Positions 25,189-34,593 are shown, counted from the first letter of the stretch. The stretch is DNA of 36,953 nucleotides from Lachnospiraceae bacterium (GCA_910575835.1 CAJTGB010000042.1:1-36953), one strand, 5' to 3'. Notes: generated from the sequence alone by a model not told the origin. Numbers and translations are program-made.

Positions 25189-28100
25189 TTACACCTCCAG
25201 AAAACTGCTCCAACTTTTTGTCGCTCTTCGGTCAACATCCTTCATCCAAATACAATTACGGATTGCTCTTGTAAGTGCCACATACACGATTCTGGCTTCC
25301 TCACACAATCTCTCGCCGGCCTCTTCCTGCGCATTGTAATTAGAGTTATTGTCTTTGCGGTTCTCACCAACCTTTATGGAGTAAGACAGCTTTCCGGATG
25401 AATAGTTAACATCACAGTTTCCTTCTTTTAAGTTTTCCGCATCCTGATATGTATACGGCAAAATTATTGTTCCGTACTCCAACCCTTTCGCCTTGTGTAC
25501 TGTAGTACACAAGAACCGGATTCCTGTCTTATCTTCAGTAACACTTCTCGCCATTTCCTGCTGATGTGTCAAAATATTAATTTGAATCGAATCAGCAATA
25601 ACCGTCAAAGTGAGATAATCTACGCTGTACGCCTTGATAATTTTCTCTATCAGCAGCTCATAATTCGAGCGATAAAACCTTTGTTTATCCTCATCCATAC
25701 TGTATTGCCGCCACGGCTGAAGGCTCTCATATATCTTCTTCAATACAACCAGAGCTGGATTGGTCTGCGCAAATGCAACAGTCTCCATCCATGTTTTGCC
25801 CATACACGTCTTGAAGTATTCGTCGAGTGCAGCTGTTATATGCCTTCTCTGCTCCTCTTTATCACAATTCTGTAAGCCCTGATACTTCAATCTCATTCCG
25901 ACATAATTTGATTCGATGAAATTAACAAGGTATATCGGTTCGTCCGGATTGGTTAATGCCAGGAGCAATTTGCAAAAGTCCACTGTTGATTCGAGCTGGT
26001 ACAAATCGCCGCCAACCTTTGTCTCAATTTCAATGCTCTCATCCAACTCTTTACAGCCTTTGACAATATTATCAATCTGCCAGTTCTTCCTTACCAGTAT
26101 TGCTATCGTTTTTTCTTCCTGACTCAACCTTCTACTTTTCTCAAATTCCAGAATCTTATCTTTTTCTCTTTTCAGTAAACTAAGCAGTGTTTCGTTCAGA
26201 CTGGTATCTGATTTTCTACCATGATACGGAACACAGCAGAGCAACTCATCATCCTCTGCGCCGCCATCTATCCTACTTACAAGGTGATCCGTATCATAGG
26301 CATAGGGCAGTAACGAATTACTTCCCAGTTTCTGAAATATTACATCCATTTCTTCCAGAAGTCGCCCATCTGTCCGATAATTTGTTGTCAGTTCATACTC
26401 GCGCCATTTGTCCGGCGTGGCTCCCAACTGTTTAAATGCGCTTATGGTCGCTCCCCGGAATCTATAGATACTCTGCTTAAGGTCTCCCACAACAAACAGG
26501 AAGTTCCCGCTGCCTATGAGTTTCTGTATCTTCAAGAATGAATCAATCTGTGCATCATCCGTATCTTGAAACTCATCAATGAAAATATACTTATAATTCA
26601 GATGCGTCTTATCCCTATCCTTCTGACTCACAACCTCATTCAGCAGAATCATGGTTTCGCGCAAATCAATCTTGTTGCTCTCCTGAATTTTCTCTGCATA
26701 TTCCTTTTCTGCCGCTATAATTACATCCACAACAATTTCATTAAAGAATGGCATCAATGACGGAGCCTGCCCAAGTTCAGACTCCTTGACAGTCTTGATA
26801 TCTATACTTTTGTTGTAGAGCTGATTTGAAAAATCTACCAGCATTCTCCTGAACTGATAAATAGGCAATTTAATGTCATTTATAAAATTAGGATTTTCCT
26901 GCTCCTTGCGTTCAATAAATGCATTCAGATATTTTTCGTAAATCCGCTCCTTTGCATAATCTCCGGAGGTAATGGCAAAATTCTCTCCCAATCCCATATG
27001 CATGGAAATTTCTTTTATAATTTCCCTTGCAAACTTATGAATCGTAGAGATTCTCATGAAATCCGTATCTTCTATGTACCTCAAATATTTCGGATTACTT
27101 GTCAGCACAAAATAATTAATGAAGAGCTGCTTCAAACGATTTTTCATGTTGTCGGCAGCATCATTGGTAAACGTCACCATCGCTATATCATCAATCACGT
27201 TAACAACCGGGTTCTCATATTTGTTGCACAGAAAAGCAATGCGGGATACCATAGAATAAGTCTTGCCCGTACCGGCACCTGCCTTAACCAAAACGTTTTT
27301 GTCAATCGGCGCATGTTCCACATAATATTGCTGAATATTAAATGAGCTTTTCTCCGCCATCAGTTCAAGGACTTTTTTCTCCTTATCCGAATAACGTCCT
27401 TCATATATAGTCAAGCCTTCTTCTATTAACTCTTCGAGCTCCTCAATCACATACAATTCAAAGTTAAACGCCCGGAATTCACTACCCTTAAGCTCAAGCT
27501 CATTGTCCACACCGCCCTGCAGCTTCAAATTATTCTTCTCTATGGCAATACCCTTTTCATTAAGTTCCTCGCCAAGTATATATAAGACAGAATCTGCCGC
27601 GTCCTCGGAGTCAAGAAACATAATGGTCTTGGTTCCGGCCAAATATCCGTCAACAATGTCATGAATTTTCTTTTTCTTCATTCTGCCTGCATTCACGATG
27701 ACAACAGAATATGAAGTCTGCGTTCCTGTCTCCACAGGCTGTTTGATCTCAAAATGTGGTTCGAAGTGTTGTCTGATTTTTCCGACCAGCACCTCATCCA
27801 TCTGTGCATGGGGAATTGCTTTGCTCTTATTGTAGGCAGCCAGAAGCTTGGCACCAAGACGTGAAGGATCTGCTAAATCCTCTTTTAAAATAGTAAGGTC
27901 TTCCTCGGAAACTATATCCAATCTCCTCTCATAATATTGTGGCTTCGAAATAAAAGGATAGCATACCAGATCAAAAATCAGCGGACTGACATTAAACTTA
28001 TCATTCATCAAGCTAAGGAGACCAAATCGATATGCTCTGGCTTGTTTTTTTGGTGACCTTACTGGTTTAGCGTATCCTTCGATTTTAATATCATCGACTC

Positions 28101-28311
28101 CGGCAACATCTATAATCGCATCCGCAATCCATCCCTTGACTTCCACAACAATAAGCCCGATGTTTTTCATCAGGATGCAAAAGTCAAACTCTCTTCCGTT
28201 TACTTCTCTCCCATTATAAACAACAGCATCTGCAGGCAGATTTTCTGAAAAACTCTCCCATACCTTTGCTTCGCCTTTATATTCAGGCTTATTGTCTATC
28301 ATCACAGCCAT
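25189..28311 (-). CDS. NERD-nuclease/UvrD superfamily 1 helicase
   Basis: The start at 28311 (MAVMIDNKPEYKGEAKVW) lies seven bases after GGAGGTG. A frame reaching 28353 would overlap the Mrr gene. The N terminus carries a NERD-type PD-(D/E)XK nuclease with GREFDF (Asp about 43) and IVVEVKGW (Glu57, Lys59). The helicase follows: Walker A KAGAGTGKTYS (344-351), motif II FIDEFQDTDD (579-584), motif III GDLKQSIYRFRGA (609-621), motif V TVHKAKGLEYGTIILPY and motif VI VYVALTRA near the C terminus. There is no C-terminal AddA nuclease domain. It is a processive 3'-5' helicase with its own nuclease, directly coupled to the AddB-like gene. Predicted role: degradation of unmodified DNA ends. Confidence 0.85.
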   Translation of the reverse strand: MAVMIDNKPEYKGEAKVWESFSENLPADAVVYNGREVNGREFDFCILMKNIGLIVVEVKGWIADAIIDVAGVDDIKIEGYAKPVRSPKKQARAYRFGLLSLMNDKFNVSPLIFDLVCYPFISKPQYYERRLDIVSEEDLTILKEDLADPSRLGAKLLAAYNKSKAIPHAQMDEVLVGKIRQHFEPHFEIKQPVETGTQTSYSVVIVNAGRMKKKKIHDIVDGYLAGTKTIMFLDSEDAADSVLYILGEELNEKGIAIEKNNLKLQGGVDNELELKGSEFRAFNFELYVIEELEELIEEGLTIYEGRYSDKEKKVLELMAEKSSFNIQQYYVEHAPIDKNVLVKAGAGTGKTYSMVSRIAFLCNKYENPVVNVIDDIAMVTFTNDAADNMKNRLKQLFINYFVLTSNPKYLRYIEDTDFMRISTIHKFAREIIKEISMHMGLGENFAITSGDYAKERIYEKYLNAFIERKEQENPNFINDIKLPIYQFRRMLVDFSNQLYNKSIDIKTVKESELGQAPSLMPFFNEIVVDVIIAAEKEYAEKIQESNKIDLRETMILLNEVVSQKDRDKTHLNYKYIFIDEFQDTDDAQIDSFLKIQKLIGSGNFLFVVGDLKQSIYRFRGATISAFKQLGATPDKWREYELTTNYRTDGRLLEEMDVIFQKLGSNSLLPYAYDTDHLVSRIDGGAEDDELLCCVPYHGRKSDTSLNETLLSLLKREKDKILEFEKSRRLSQEEKTIAILVRKNWQIDNIVKGCKELDESIEIETKVGGDLYQLESTVDFCKLLLALTNPDEPIYLVNFIESNYVGMRLKYQGLQNCDKEEQRRHITAALDEYFKTCMGKTWMETVAFAQTNPALVVLKKIYESLQPWRQYSMDEDKQRFYRSNYELLIEKIIKAYSVDYLTLTVIADSIQINILTHQQEMARSVTEDKTGIRFLCTTVHKAKGLEYGTIILPYTYQDAENLKEGNCDVNYSSGKLSYSIKVGENRKDNNSNYNAQEEAGERLCEEARIVYVALTRAIRNCIWMKDVDRRATKSWSSFLEV

Positions 28312-28333
28312 GGCATTCACCTCCGGTACTAAG

Positions 28334-29152
28334 TCATTCGAAAAAATCCTCATTCACCTTATATACGGTGTATGTCTGTACCTTTTCCAGACCAATCCCA
28401 TACTTGATCATTAGTTCTGCCAACAGGTCGCCATCTATCAGCTTTAAGCTCTTCTGCTGCTGTGCTTCTGCATACGTCCTTGCTTCCTTTGTAAATGTAG
28501 ATGTAGTAATAAATACACCTTTCTGAACATCCTGCATTGCACCTACAAATGATTGCAGCAAAGGTCTTCCAATAGTGTTTCCTGTATCATTTCTTTTTGC
28601 CTGTATGTAAATCTTGCTAAGTCCAAGTTTATCCTCGTAAATAACTCCATCAATGCCACCATCATGAGACTTTCCAAGCACACGACCGGATAATTCGTCA
28701 GAACCGTATCCCATTTCCAGCAGCAGCTTAATTACAAGCTGTTCAAAAAATCTCGGATGGCAGTCCATAATATGATCTAACAAATCCTTTTTCAGACTTA
28801 ATTTGTAAAAGAGATATGTTAGGTCTATTTTTTCTTCAGGTAAAAGTTCCGCTTCTGCTACCGGAGGCATCTTCTTTTTTGTAATCCGAGGCTGATCTTC
28901 TTTATCTTCCTCAATCAGCCCATACAAAGGCTTGTTTCCCTTTTTACCGACTATCCGAAAATATTTAACTACAGATGCACTCGGAAAGTTCAGATCTTCG
29001 CAATGACAGCGTATTTCATGGTTAACAACACTATCCGGTTTTTTAGCACGAAAATGATACAAATCTCTTGCCACTATTCTGTCATATGCTTCCTTATGCG
29101 TCAGACCACCGCTGTCTTTGAGAACTTCCTTCAATGCCTCTACTATCGTCAT
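28334..29152 (-). CDS. HARE-HTH/Mrr-type restriction endonuclease
   Basis: The ATG at 29152 follows AGAGGTG by four or five bases; a TTG one codon earlier is less likely. Residues 1-80 (LTHKEAYDRIVARDLYHFRA and DSVVNHEIRCHCED) form the HARE-HTH winged helix found in chromatin- and DNA-modification-reading proteins. From about 130 the Mrr catalytic domain follows: RFFEQLVIKLLLEMGYG, then GKSHDGGIDGVIYED and LSKIYIQAKR, giving the Asp (168) and QxK (184, 186) of a PD-(D/E)XK site. The protein is therefore likely to cut DNA in response to a base or backbone state sensed through HARE. It sits between dndA and the UvrD gene. Mrr-type nucleases usually attack modified DNA, so how it avoids the host's phosphorothioates is an open point. 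Confidence 0.83.
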   Translation of the reverse strand: MTIVEALKEVLKDSGGLTHKEAYDRIVARDLYHFRAKKPDSVVNHEIRCHCEDLNFPSASVVKYFRIVGKKGNKPLYGLIEEDKEDQPRITKKKMPPVAEAELLPEEKIDLTYLFYKLSLKKDLLDHIMDCHPRFFEQLVIKLLLEMGYGSDELSGRVLGKSHDGGIDGVIYEDKLGLSKIYIQAKRNDTGNTIGRPLLQSFVGAMQDVQKGVFITTSTFTKEARTYAEAQQQKSLKLIDGDLLAELMIKYGIGLEKVQTYTVYKVNEDFFE

Positions 29153-29162
29153 CAATGCACCT

Positions 29163-30356
29163 CTAAATATTTTCTTTTAACACAGAGAGAAGTACTTGCA
29201 TATCCTCTTCTGTCGTGTACTTATTTATCGTGATACGGATTACCTTTGAAACCTGCTTTTCCAATCCGATAGCTTTTATAACATATGACGGTTCCCCGGC
29301 ACTGCAGGCAGAGCCGGTCGACAAGGCAAGCTCATCACTGACTTTTTTAATAAATCTTTCGTTATTGAAATCTCTCTTATCAACAAGAATGCTTACTATT
29401 CCCGGCAGCCTTTTTTCTGAAGGATTTGTCAGAGAAATCTCCGGAACATTTCCTAAACCAGCCACCAGCAGCTTGTCCAGTTCTATCAAATGCTTCTCAT
29501 TCTTCTTTGCATCACGAAGTGCTATCTCCGCAGCCTTGCCAAATCCGACTATATTGTGTACTGCCAAGGTGCCACCCCTGTATCCGGATTCTTGTTCGCC
29601 GCCATGCATAAATGCGGTGATAGGCTCGATGCCAAACATATCAGATTTCAGATAAGCCGCGCCTATTCCCTTGGGACCGTATATTTTGTGAGCCGAACAG
29701 GAAGCATAATCAAACCCCATATCATGAACATCTAATGATACCTTGCCCACCGCCTGGGTTAAGTCGGAATGAAAAGCAATTCCATACTTTTTACATAACG
29801 CAGCAATTGATTTAACATCGCTCACTGTACCAATCTCATTATTGGCATAAATTGCTGAAATCATAGCTGTGTTTGGTTTGATTGCAGCACTCACAGCCTC
29901 TGTCGTGATTTCTCCAATATTGCTCACATCCACGAAAGTCGCTTCATACCCACGGTCAACACGCCTTTTATCACCGAACAGGCTCACCGTTGGATCATTA
30001 TTGGAATACAGCTCTCCGTTAAGGTATTTGCAAGTATTAAGTGTCGCCTTATGTTCGGCCACAGATGTTATGATATGATTTCTGCCATCTCCATAATATC
30101 TGCGATAATCCATGTATCCCTTTATGATAAAATTTGTGCTCTCTGTAGCCCCGGAAGTAAAAATAATCTCCTCTGACGCAGCCCCGAGCAGCTTGGCAAC
30201 ATGGCTCCTGGCTTCTTCTACGGCTCTGTGTGCATTTATTGCCTTACAGTAATACTTACTGGATGGATTCCCGTATTCTTCTCGAAGATACGGCAGCATA
30301 GCCTCCAAAACCTCCTCGTCTACCGGCGAAGTTGCGCTATTATCAAAATAAATCAT
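29163..30356 (-). CDS. dndA: DndA, cysteine desulfurase
   Basis: A 397-residue class V aminotransferase starting MIYFDNSATSPVDEEVLEAM. Cofactor-binding residues include EHKATL (His102), HSDLTQAVGK (Asp198) and the Schiff-base lysine in SAHKIYGPKG (Lys224). The catalytic cysteine is Cys351 in STGSACSAGEPS, the long-loop type of NifS/IscS. DndA takes sulfur from L-cysteine and loads it for DndC. The ATG overlaps the dndE stop by four bases. The order dndC-D-E-A is that of DndCDEA systems, and dedicated dndA genes are not always present because IscS can substitute. An intact gene here argues for a self-sufficient modification module. Confidence 0.92.
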   Translation of the reverse strand: MIYFDNSATSPVDEEVLEAMLPYLREEYGNPSSKYYCKAINAHRAVEEARSHVAKLLGAASEEIIFTSGATESTNFIIKGYMDYRRYYGDGRNHIITSVAEHKATLNTCKYLNGELYSNNDPTVSLFGDKRRVDRGYEATFVDVSNIGEITTEAVSAAIKPNTAMISAIYANNEIGTVSDVKSIAALCKKYGIAFHSDLTQAVGKVSLDVHDMGFDYASCSAHKIYGPKGIGAAYLKSDMFGIEPITAFMHGGEQESGYRGGTLAVHNIVGFGKAAEIALRDAKKNEKHLIELDKLLVAGLGNVPEISLTNPSEKRLPGIVSILVDKRDFNNERFIKKVSDELALSTGSACSAGEPSYVIKAIGLEKQVSKVIRITINKYTTEEDMQVLLSVLKENI

Positions 30357-30733
30357 ACCGTATCTCCCACTCCAAGAACTTGAAGAATATACTTATCAAC
30401 ACTGCCTGCGTGATTGTACATATCCAGAAGCAACTCGCTCCCCCGGTCAATATGTGCTTTCACATACTTTGGAAAATACTCTTCTTCCGAAAGATAACGT
30501 CCCTCCACCTGTTCAATCAAAACCTTAAAATAGGTTTCATTATCCCCGGTAATGGTCTGCCTGTTTAAATCCAATCCTTCTGAATCCGTTTCAAAATCGG
30601 CTACTGAGGTATTTTCCTTCAAAGACCAGGCAATTGCATGTTTCACCAAAGTGTAGGGCTTATAATTTGTCCGGCTCTCCAGCTCCTGAAAAATCTGCTG
30701 TGTCCTCTTGGACGTTTTTAATCTAAAAATCAT
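30353..30733 (-). CDS. dndE: DndE, phosphorothioation protein
   Basis: The 126-residue protein starts MIFRLKTSKRTQQIFQELES and contains YKPYTLVKHAIAWSL and AHIDRGSELLLDMY, the conserved C-terminal HIxRGxxLL of DndE. DndE is a small helical tetramer proposed to bind nicked DNA during sulfur insertion. It is placed between dndD (stop at 30737, start at 30733) and dndA (four-base overlap). Length is in the usual range of 110-130. Confidence 0.9.
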   Translation of the reverse strand: MIFRLKTSKRTQQIFQELESRTNYKPYTLVKHAIAWSLKENTSVADFETDSEGLDLNRQTITGDNETYFKVLIEQVEGRYLSEEEYFPKYVKAHIDRGSELLLDMYNHAGSVDKYILQVLGVGDTV

Positions 30734-30736
30734 AAG

Positions 30737-32866
30737 CTATGCCTCAAAGAAGTATCTCGTCTCTACCGACGTCTTGTTTTGATTTTCGTCATTAATCAGC
30801 AAATATTCCCTCGCAACGTATGGCTTTATAACCTGGTAATACTCCTCGTTGATTTCCTCGTCTGTTGAGAGGATAACAACCTGCTTGCTGATATTCGGGA
30901 AAAACTTCTCTGAAATCTCCTTTCTGTGGTTTGCATCTATTCGTGCATATGGTGTATCGATTACAAATGGGATATCCTGTCCGGACAATTCAATAATTGA
31001 CCAGTACAATGACAGAATAAATATCTGTCTCTCACCTCTTGAGAGCCGGCTCAAATCGATGTTCTTATATAGCTCGAACCTGTCCGAAGCATTGAACGAA
31101 AGCTGCTTCTGCAATTTGCCAAGCGAGTCCACACTATAGTATTCAAACAATGACTTTTGCCCATCATTTCCAATCATCGTCGCAAATCCCGTCTTACCAA
31201 GATTCTTCATCAAATATGCCAGTTCACCGGCAGTATACGAAGCATCCTGGTATAAATTGAGTTGGAATGCGTCATCTATCTCTATATGCGTAATAAGATT
31301 ATTCTTTCTGTAAATACGATGCAGATTCTTTACAATCAGATTTTCAAGTCCTCGCTTTACGTCCTCTGTCTTTTTCGACAATAACGTATCCATCATGGAG
31401 GACAGCCCTGTGCTTAATTCAAAGACATGCTTATTCTGAGCATTGTCCTTTACTTTCTGCCATGCGTGGTCTCTTTGTTGCCTTAAAACAGCTATTTTTT
31501 CATTAATCCCTGTCAGTTCTGTTTTGGCTTCATATAACTGCTCATTCAGCGCACTCGAACGCTTCAACAGATCGTTTTCCTGCTTCTGGAACTGTGCCGC
31601 ATCCTCGTCTGCCATTGCGCTCTTTAGCGTTTTATTGATCTCAACAGTGCGTTCCGCTGCCGCCTGTTTCTCTCTTACTGTGCGTACCATATCCTGAGCA
31701 TCAAGGTGCTCTATCGTGGATATCATCGCATTAACACGCGCAGTCTCATCCTTTGAAAGGTCATGTATCGGACTTGCATCTTCCTGGAATCCTTCCGGCT
31801 TGAATTTATCCAGCAGCATATTCAGTACATCATCAACGGATTGAACTTTATCCGACAACGCCCTCCGAATCTCGTCCTGATACAAGAGTCTCTGAACGTA
31901 ATGGAATATCTCTCCCTTTTCTTCGTAATCCAATTGTTCAGAAATACTTCCGGTGATTTCTTTAATAATGTAAAAAGGCATCAATCCTTCTACAAACATT
32001 TTAATCTTAGCTGTAGATTCTGCCTTCACCCGCTCGGCCTTATCAAAATCCTGCTTCAGCTTTTTTCTGTCCGAATCGGTGATTCCTCCCGCATTTTTAA
32101 ATGCGTTTTCCAACTCTATCCGTTCCGTTTCCAGCAGTCCAATCTTCTCCCCAATCGATTCAATCTCGACAGTCAGTGCTTCGCTCCTATGTTCTGCCGA
32201 TTCAACAGCACCCTTTATCTCTTCATATTCTTTTATAAGTCTAGACTCATCCTCCGTCGTAGCCTTTCCGGCATACCCATGAGTATACTTCCTGATAATT
32301 TCATATGTATCCAGACCGCATAATGTGTATACAGCATTCCTGACATAAGAGTTGTATGAACTCGTTGAGAAAACACTTCCTACCTCTTCTCCATCGAATA
32401 AGAAAAATTCAAACAGATCCGGCGGAATCAGACTCTTTAAATAATTCTGGAAATATGACAGTTCCTGCTTGTCCAAAGTCTTTTCGTCAAGCTTCACATA
32501 GTATGTTTCGACGAGCTTCTGTCCACTATAATCCCACTCGCGCGTGATTTCATAATCCCTCATTTCTCGTTCCAACATGAGGGAAATGTTAATCTGAACT
32601 CTGGCTTCAACCTTATTCGTTTGGAAAGCCTTTGAATTTATACAATCCTTGATTTTTGCCACATAATGTGGATTAATACCAACGTACCCATATGCAAGGG
32701 GTCCGTATAATGCAATCTTTATAGCAGTAAATAAGGATGTCTTTCCGGCTCCGTTCTTGCCTCCGATAAGCACAATATTTTTCTGTTCGTCATCAACAGA
32801 AAAATCAAACTCATTTACACCCTCAAAGGAGTTGAAGTTATATAAAATCACTTTATTTATTTTCAT
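30737..32866 (-). CDS. dndD: DndD, SMC/Rad50-like ATPase
   Basis: The preferred start is the ATG at 32866, seven bases after AAGGAG; a TTG two codons earlier is possible. The 709-residue protein has Walker A GGKNGAGKTSLFTAI (35-44), the DndD motif FEFFLFDGEEV near 160, long coiled-coil arms (about 180-500), the ABC signature LSRGERQ near 608 and Walker B FVIDTPYARID near 634. This is the complete Rad50-like layout of DndD, which hydrolyses ATP and probably nicks or distorts DNA for sulfur exchange. It overlaps the dndC end by 14 bases. All key residues are present. Confidence 0.93.
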   Translation of the reverse strand: MKINKVILYNFNSFEGVNEFDFSVDDEQKNIVLIGGKNGAGKTSLFTAIKIALYGPLAYGYVGINPHYVAKIKDCINSKAFQTNKVEARVQINISLMLEREMRDYEITREWDYSGQKLVETYYVKLDEKTLDKQELSYFQNYLKSLIPPDLFEFFLFDGEEVGSVFSTSSYNSYVRNAVYTLCGLDTYEIIRKYTHGYAGKATTEDESRLIKEYEEIKGAVESAEHRSEALTVEIESIGEKIGLLETERIELENAFKNAGGITDSDRKKLKQDFDKAERVKAESTAKIKMFVEGLMPFYIIKEITGSISEQLDYEEKGEIFHYVQRLLYQDEIRRALSDKVQSVDDVLNMLLDKFKPEGFQEDASPIHDLSKDETARVNAMISTIEHLDAQDMVRTVREKQAAAERTVEINKTLKSAMADEDAAQFQKQENDLLKRSSALNEQLYEAKTELTGINEKIAVLRQQRDHAWQKVKDNAQNKHVFELSTGLSSMMDTLLSKKTEDVKRGLENLIVKNLHRIYRKNNLITHIEIDDAFQLNLYQDASYTAGELAYLMKNLGKTGFATMIGNDGQKSLFEYYSVDSLGKLQKQLSFNASDRFELYKNIDLSRLSRGERQIFILSLYWSIIELSGQDIPFVIDTPYARIDANHRKEISEKFFPNISKQVVILSTDEEINEEYYQVIKPYVAREYLLINDENQNKTSVETRYFFEA

Positions 32867-34250
32867 CTTCAATCTCCTTCAAGGCAGCATGGTGCAGCCA
32901 TTGCTGGTTAAGCAACCGATCCAAAGCCTCTTTCATAATTTTCTGGTTCGAAAAGTTTTTATTATAATTTACAGACAGAATAATATTCCTTACCAAATCG
33001 AAAGGAACATCATTCTCTTCTGCCAATCTTTCAAGTTCTGCCACTGTTTCAGCATCAATCAAAGGCTCTTTATACTGATACCATGGAAGCTTAACGCCAG
33101 TGAGTTTCTCGTATAATTCCACAAGTGTTCTTCGGGAGAGATCCAGTTCTGCATCCCAAATCTCATCGATTGCTTTAAGCTCCTCGATAGTAATCAGCTC
33201 ATAACCCATCCTCTGCTGTGTCTCTATAAGCTTTATCAGAATAAGCTGTCTAGCCTCCCACGTAAAAGGACCGTATCCCATCTGACCATCTTTCGTTTCG
33301 TACACCGTGCCGTTTCTTCTTTTCTTCTCTCTTTTATCGTCATCGTCACGAATACTCATAAGCCAGGATCTGAATTTAGATAGAGGAATAAGTTCACGAT
33401 GTCCGCTTTTTATAAATCCATTCAGAGATTTGTCTTCTTTGACTACGGTACACACCCAACATCCAAATCTCGAATTACCACAAGACTGCGTCTGTCCTCC
33501 GGCATGGATCCCGGCAAAAGGACATTCTCCGCTGTCTGCGTCCGCATAAAGAGAAACCAATTCATTATTATTTGACCCCCACGGAGTTTCTCCACCGTCA
33601 AGGCGCAATAAAACATCCCACACATCGTCTGTTGTCAGCTCGACGATGGGATTATAGACATAAGCATCCTGTATGGTTTCATGCCTGTTCATCAAGCGGT
33701 TAGCCAGTTCTCTACCTTCAATACGTCTTTTTCTGGCAATACTCTCAGCTTTTCGAACACCTAAGAGAACTACAACCTCGTTCCCTTCTTTTTTTATTAC
33801 CTCTCTGATATAATCCGCACTCGGGTTAATCTTTAATCGGTCTGTACACCATCTGAAAGTTCCATTCACTCTCGGCGTAGGGAAGCCTCTTCCTATTACA
33901 TTTGCCCAGAATGAATTGTTTGCCGGAGGCATGACCATGGTGGACACTATAGGAAGCCCATCTCTTTCAGCGGCTTGCCCTATCAGCTCATTCATCTTAT
34001 TCAGATAGATTTTTATTAAAGGATTCTCAATCCTTGTGTCCGAAGAAACTATGTATACTTTTTTATGGCGTTGCCAGTCTGGCAGCGTCTGGAGCATCTT
34101 ATAGACCAGCTCAACGACAGTTGTCGAATCCTTTCCGCCGCTGTAGCCGATCACCCACGGACGATTATCTGATCTATATACATACTGTATTTCCTCGATC
34201 AGTTCCTCCAGAGTGTTTTCATTAAAATAACTATTTGCTGCCATCATCAT
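32853..34250 (-). CDS. dndC: DndC, PAPS-reductase-like sulfurtransferase
   Basis: The 465-residue protein has the PP-loop WVIGYSGGKDSTTVVEL (SGGKDST at 37-43). A cysteine set follows, Cys135 in RWCTDRLK, Cys243 in GECPFAGIHA and Cys257, 264 and 267 in SCGNSRFGCWVCTVV, which fits the 4Fe-4S cluster of DndC. It activates and transfers sulfur to the DNA backbone. Three consecutive ATG codons begin at 34250, so the exact start may be any of them, and all lie inside the end of the XRE gene (20-base overlap). It is the first catalytic gene of the operon. The later divergent gene at 34804 is a different PAPS-reductase relative. Confidence 0.93.
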   Translation of the reverse strand: MMMAANSYFNENTLEELIEEIQYVYRSDNRPWVIGYSGGKDSTTVVELVYKMLQTLPDWQRHKKVYIVSSDTRIENPLIKIYLNKMNELIGQAAERDGLPIVSTMVMPPANNSFWANVIGRGFPTPRVNGTFRWCTDRLKINPSADYIREVIKKEGNEVVVLLGVRKAESIARKRRIEGRELANRLMNRHETIQDAYVYNPIVELTTDDVWDVLLRLDGGETPWGSNNNELVSLYADADSGECPFAGIHAGGQTQSCGNSRFGCWVCTVVKEDKSLNGFIKSGHRELIPLSKFRSWLMSIRDDDDKREKKRRNGTVYETKDGQMGYGPFTWEARQLILIKLIETQQRMGYELITIEELKAIDEIWDAELDLSRRTLVELYEKLTGVKLPWYQYKEPLIDAETVAELERLAEENDVPFDLVRNIILSVNYNKNFSNQKIMKEALDRLLNQQWLHHAALKEIEDENK

Positions 34251-34593
34251 TACCCTGATTCCGAATCACTTGCAAAAGTTCCAGAGCCAGCTTCCTTTCT
34301 TTTTCATCCATCCCGCTAAGAGAATTCATTATTTTTTGCTGCAGTTCATCCGTGCCTTCCTTGCCGACGAACTGTCGTCCCACAAGTTGATCCAAGGTAA
34401 TGCCGTATATGTCAGCCGTCTGCATAAGCAGTCCGATATCCGGAGTTGATTTATCGTTTTCGATGTTGCTTATGATTTGCTGCGAAACATTCAGCTTCTC
34501 TGCCAGTTCTGTCTGTTTTAATTTGTTCTGCTTCCTCAGCTTTGCTAAATTCTTACCTAAACTTTTTTCTGACCGATTACCCTGTTTTTGCAT
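34231..34593 (-). CDS. XRE-family regulator of the dnd operon
   Basis: The 120-residue protein has a Cro/C1-type helix-turn-helix at about 13-67: LGKNLAKLRKQNKLKQTELA, then VSQQIISNIENDKSTPD and IYGITLDQLV. The C-terminal third (ERKLALELLQVIRNQ) is helical and may dimerise. It is the first gene of the operon, has only a weak AGGGAAAA ribosome binding site, and overlaps dndC. Candidate operators lie directly upstream (palindrome at 34684-34697 inside its own promoter and arms at 34740-34761 near the divergent promoter), so autoregulation of the whole island is likely. The 5' leader also contains an 8-bp imperfect hairpin at 34622-34644. Confidence 0.85.
   Translation of the reverse strand: MQKQGNRSEKSLGKNLAKLRKQNKLKQTELAEKLNVSQQIISNIENDKSTPDIGLLMQTADIYGITLDQLVGRQFVGKEGTDELQQKIMNSLSGMDEKERKLALELLQVIRNQGNDDGSK

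Noticed and set aside
31763-32323. 186-codon plus-strand ORF inside dndD
   Set aside because: It is antisense to a gene with complete DndD motifs, has no ribosome binding site and a cysteine- and phenylalanine-rich composition typical of shadow frames.
10511-34250. SspABCD-type single-strand phosphorothioation system
   Set aside because: DndD, DndE and DndB are clearly present, and no SspB/SspE-like gene was seen.
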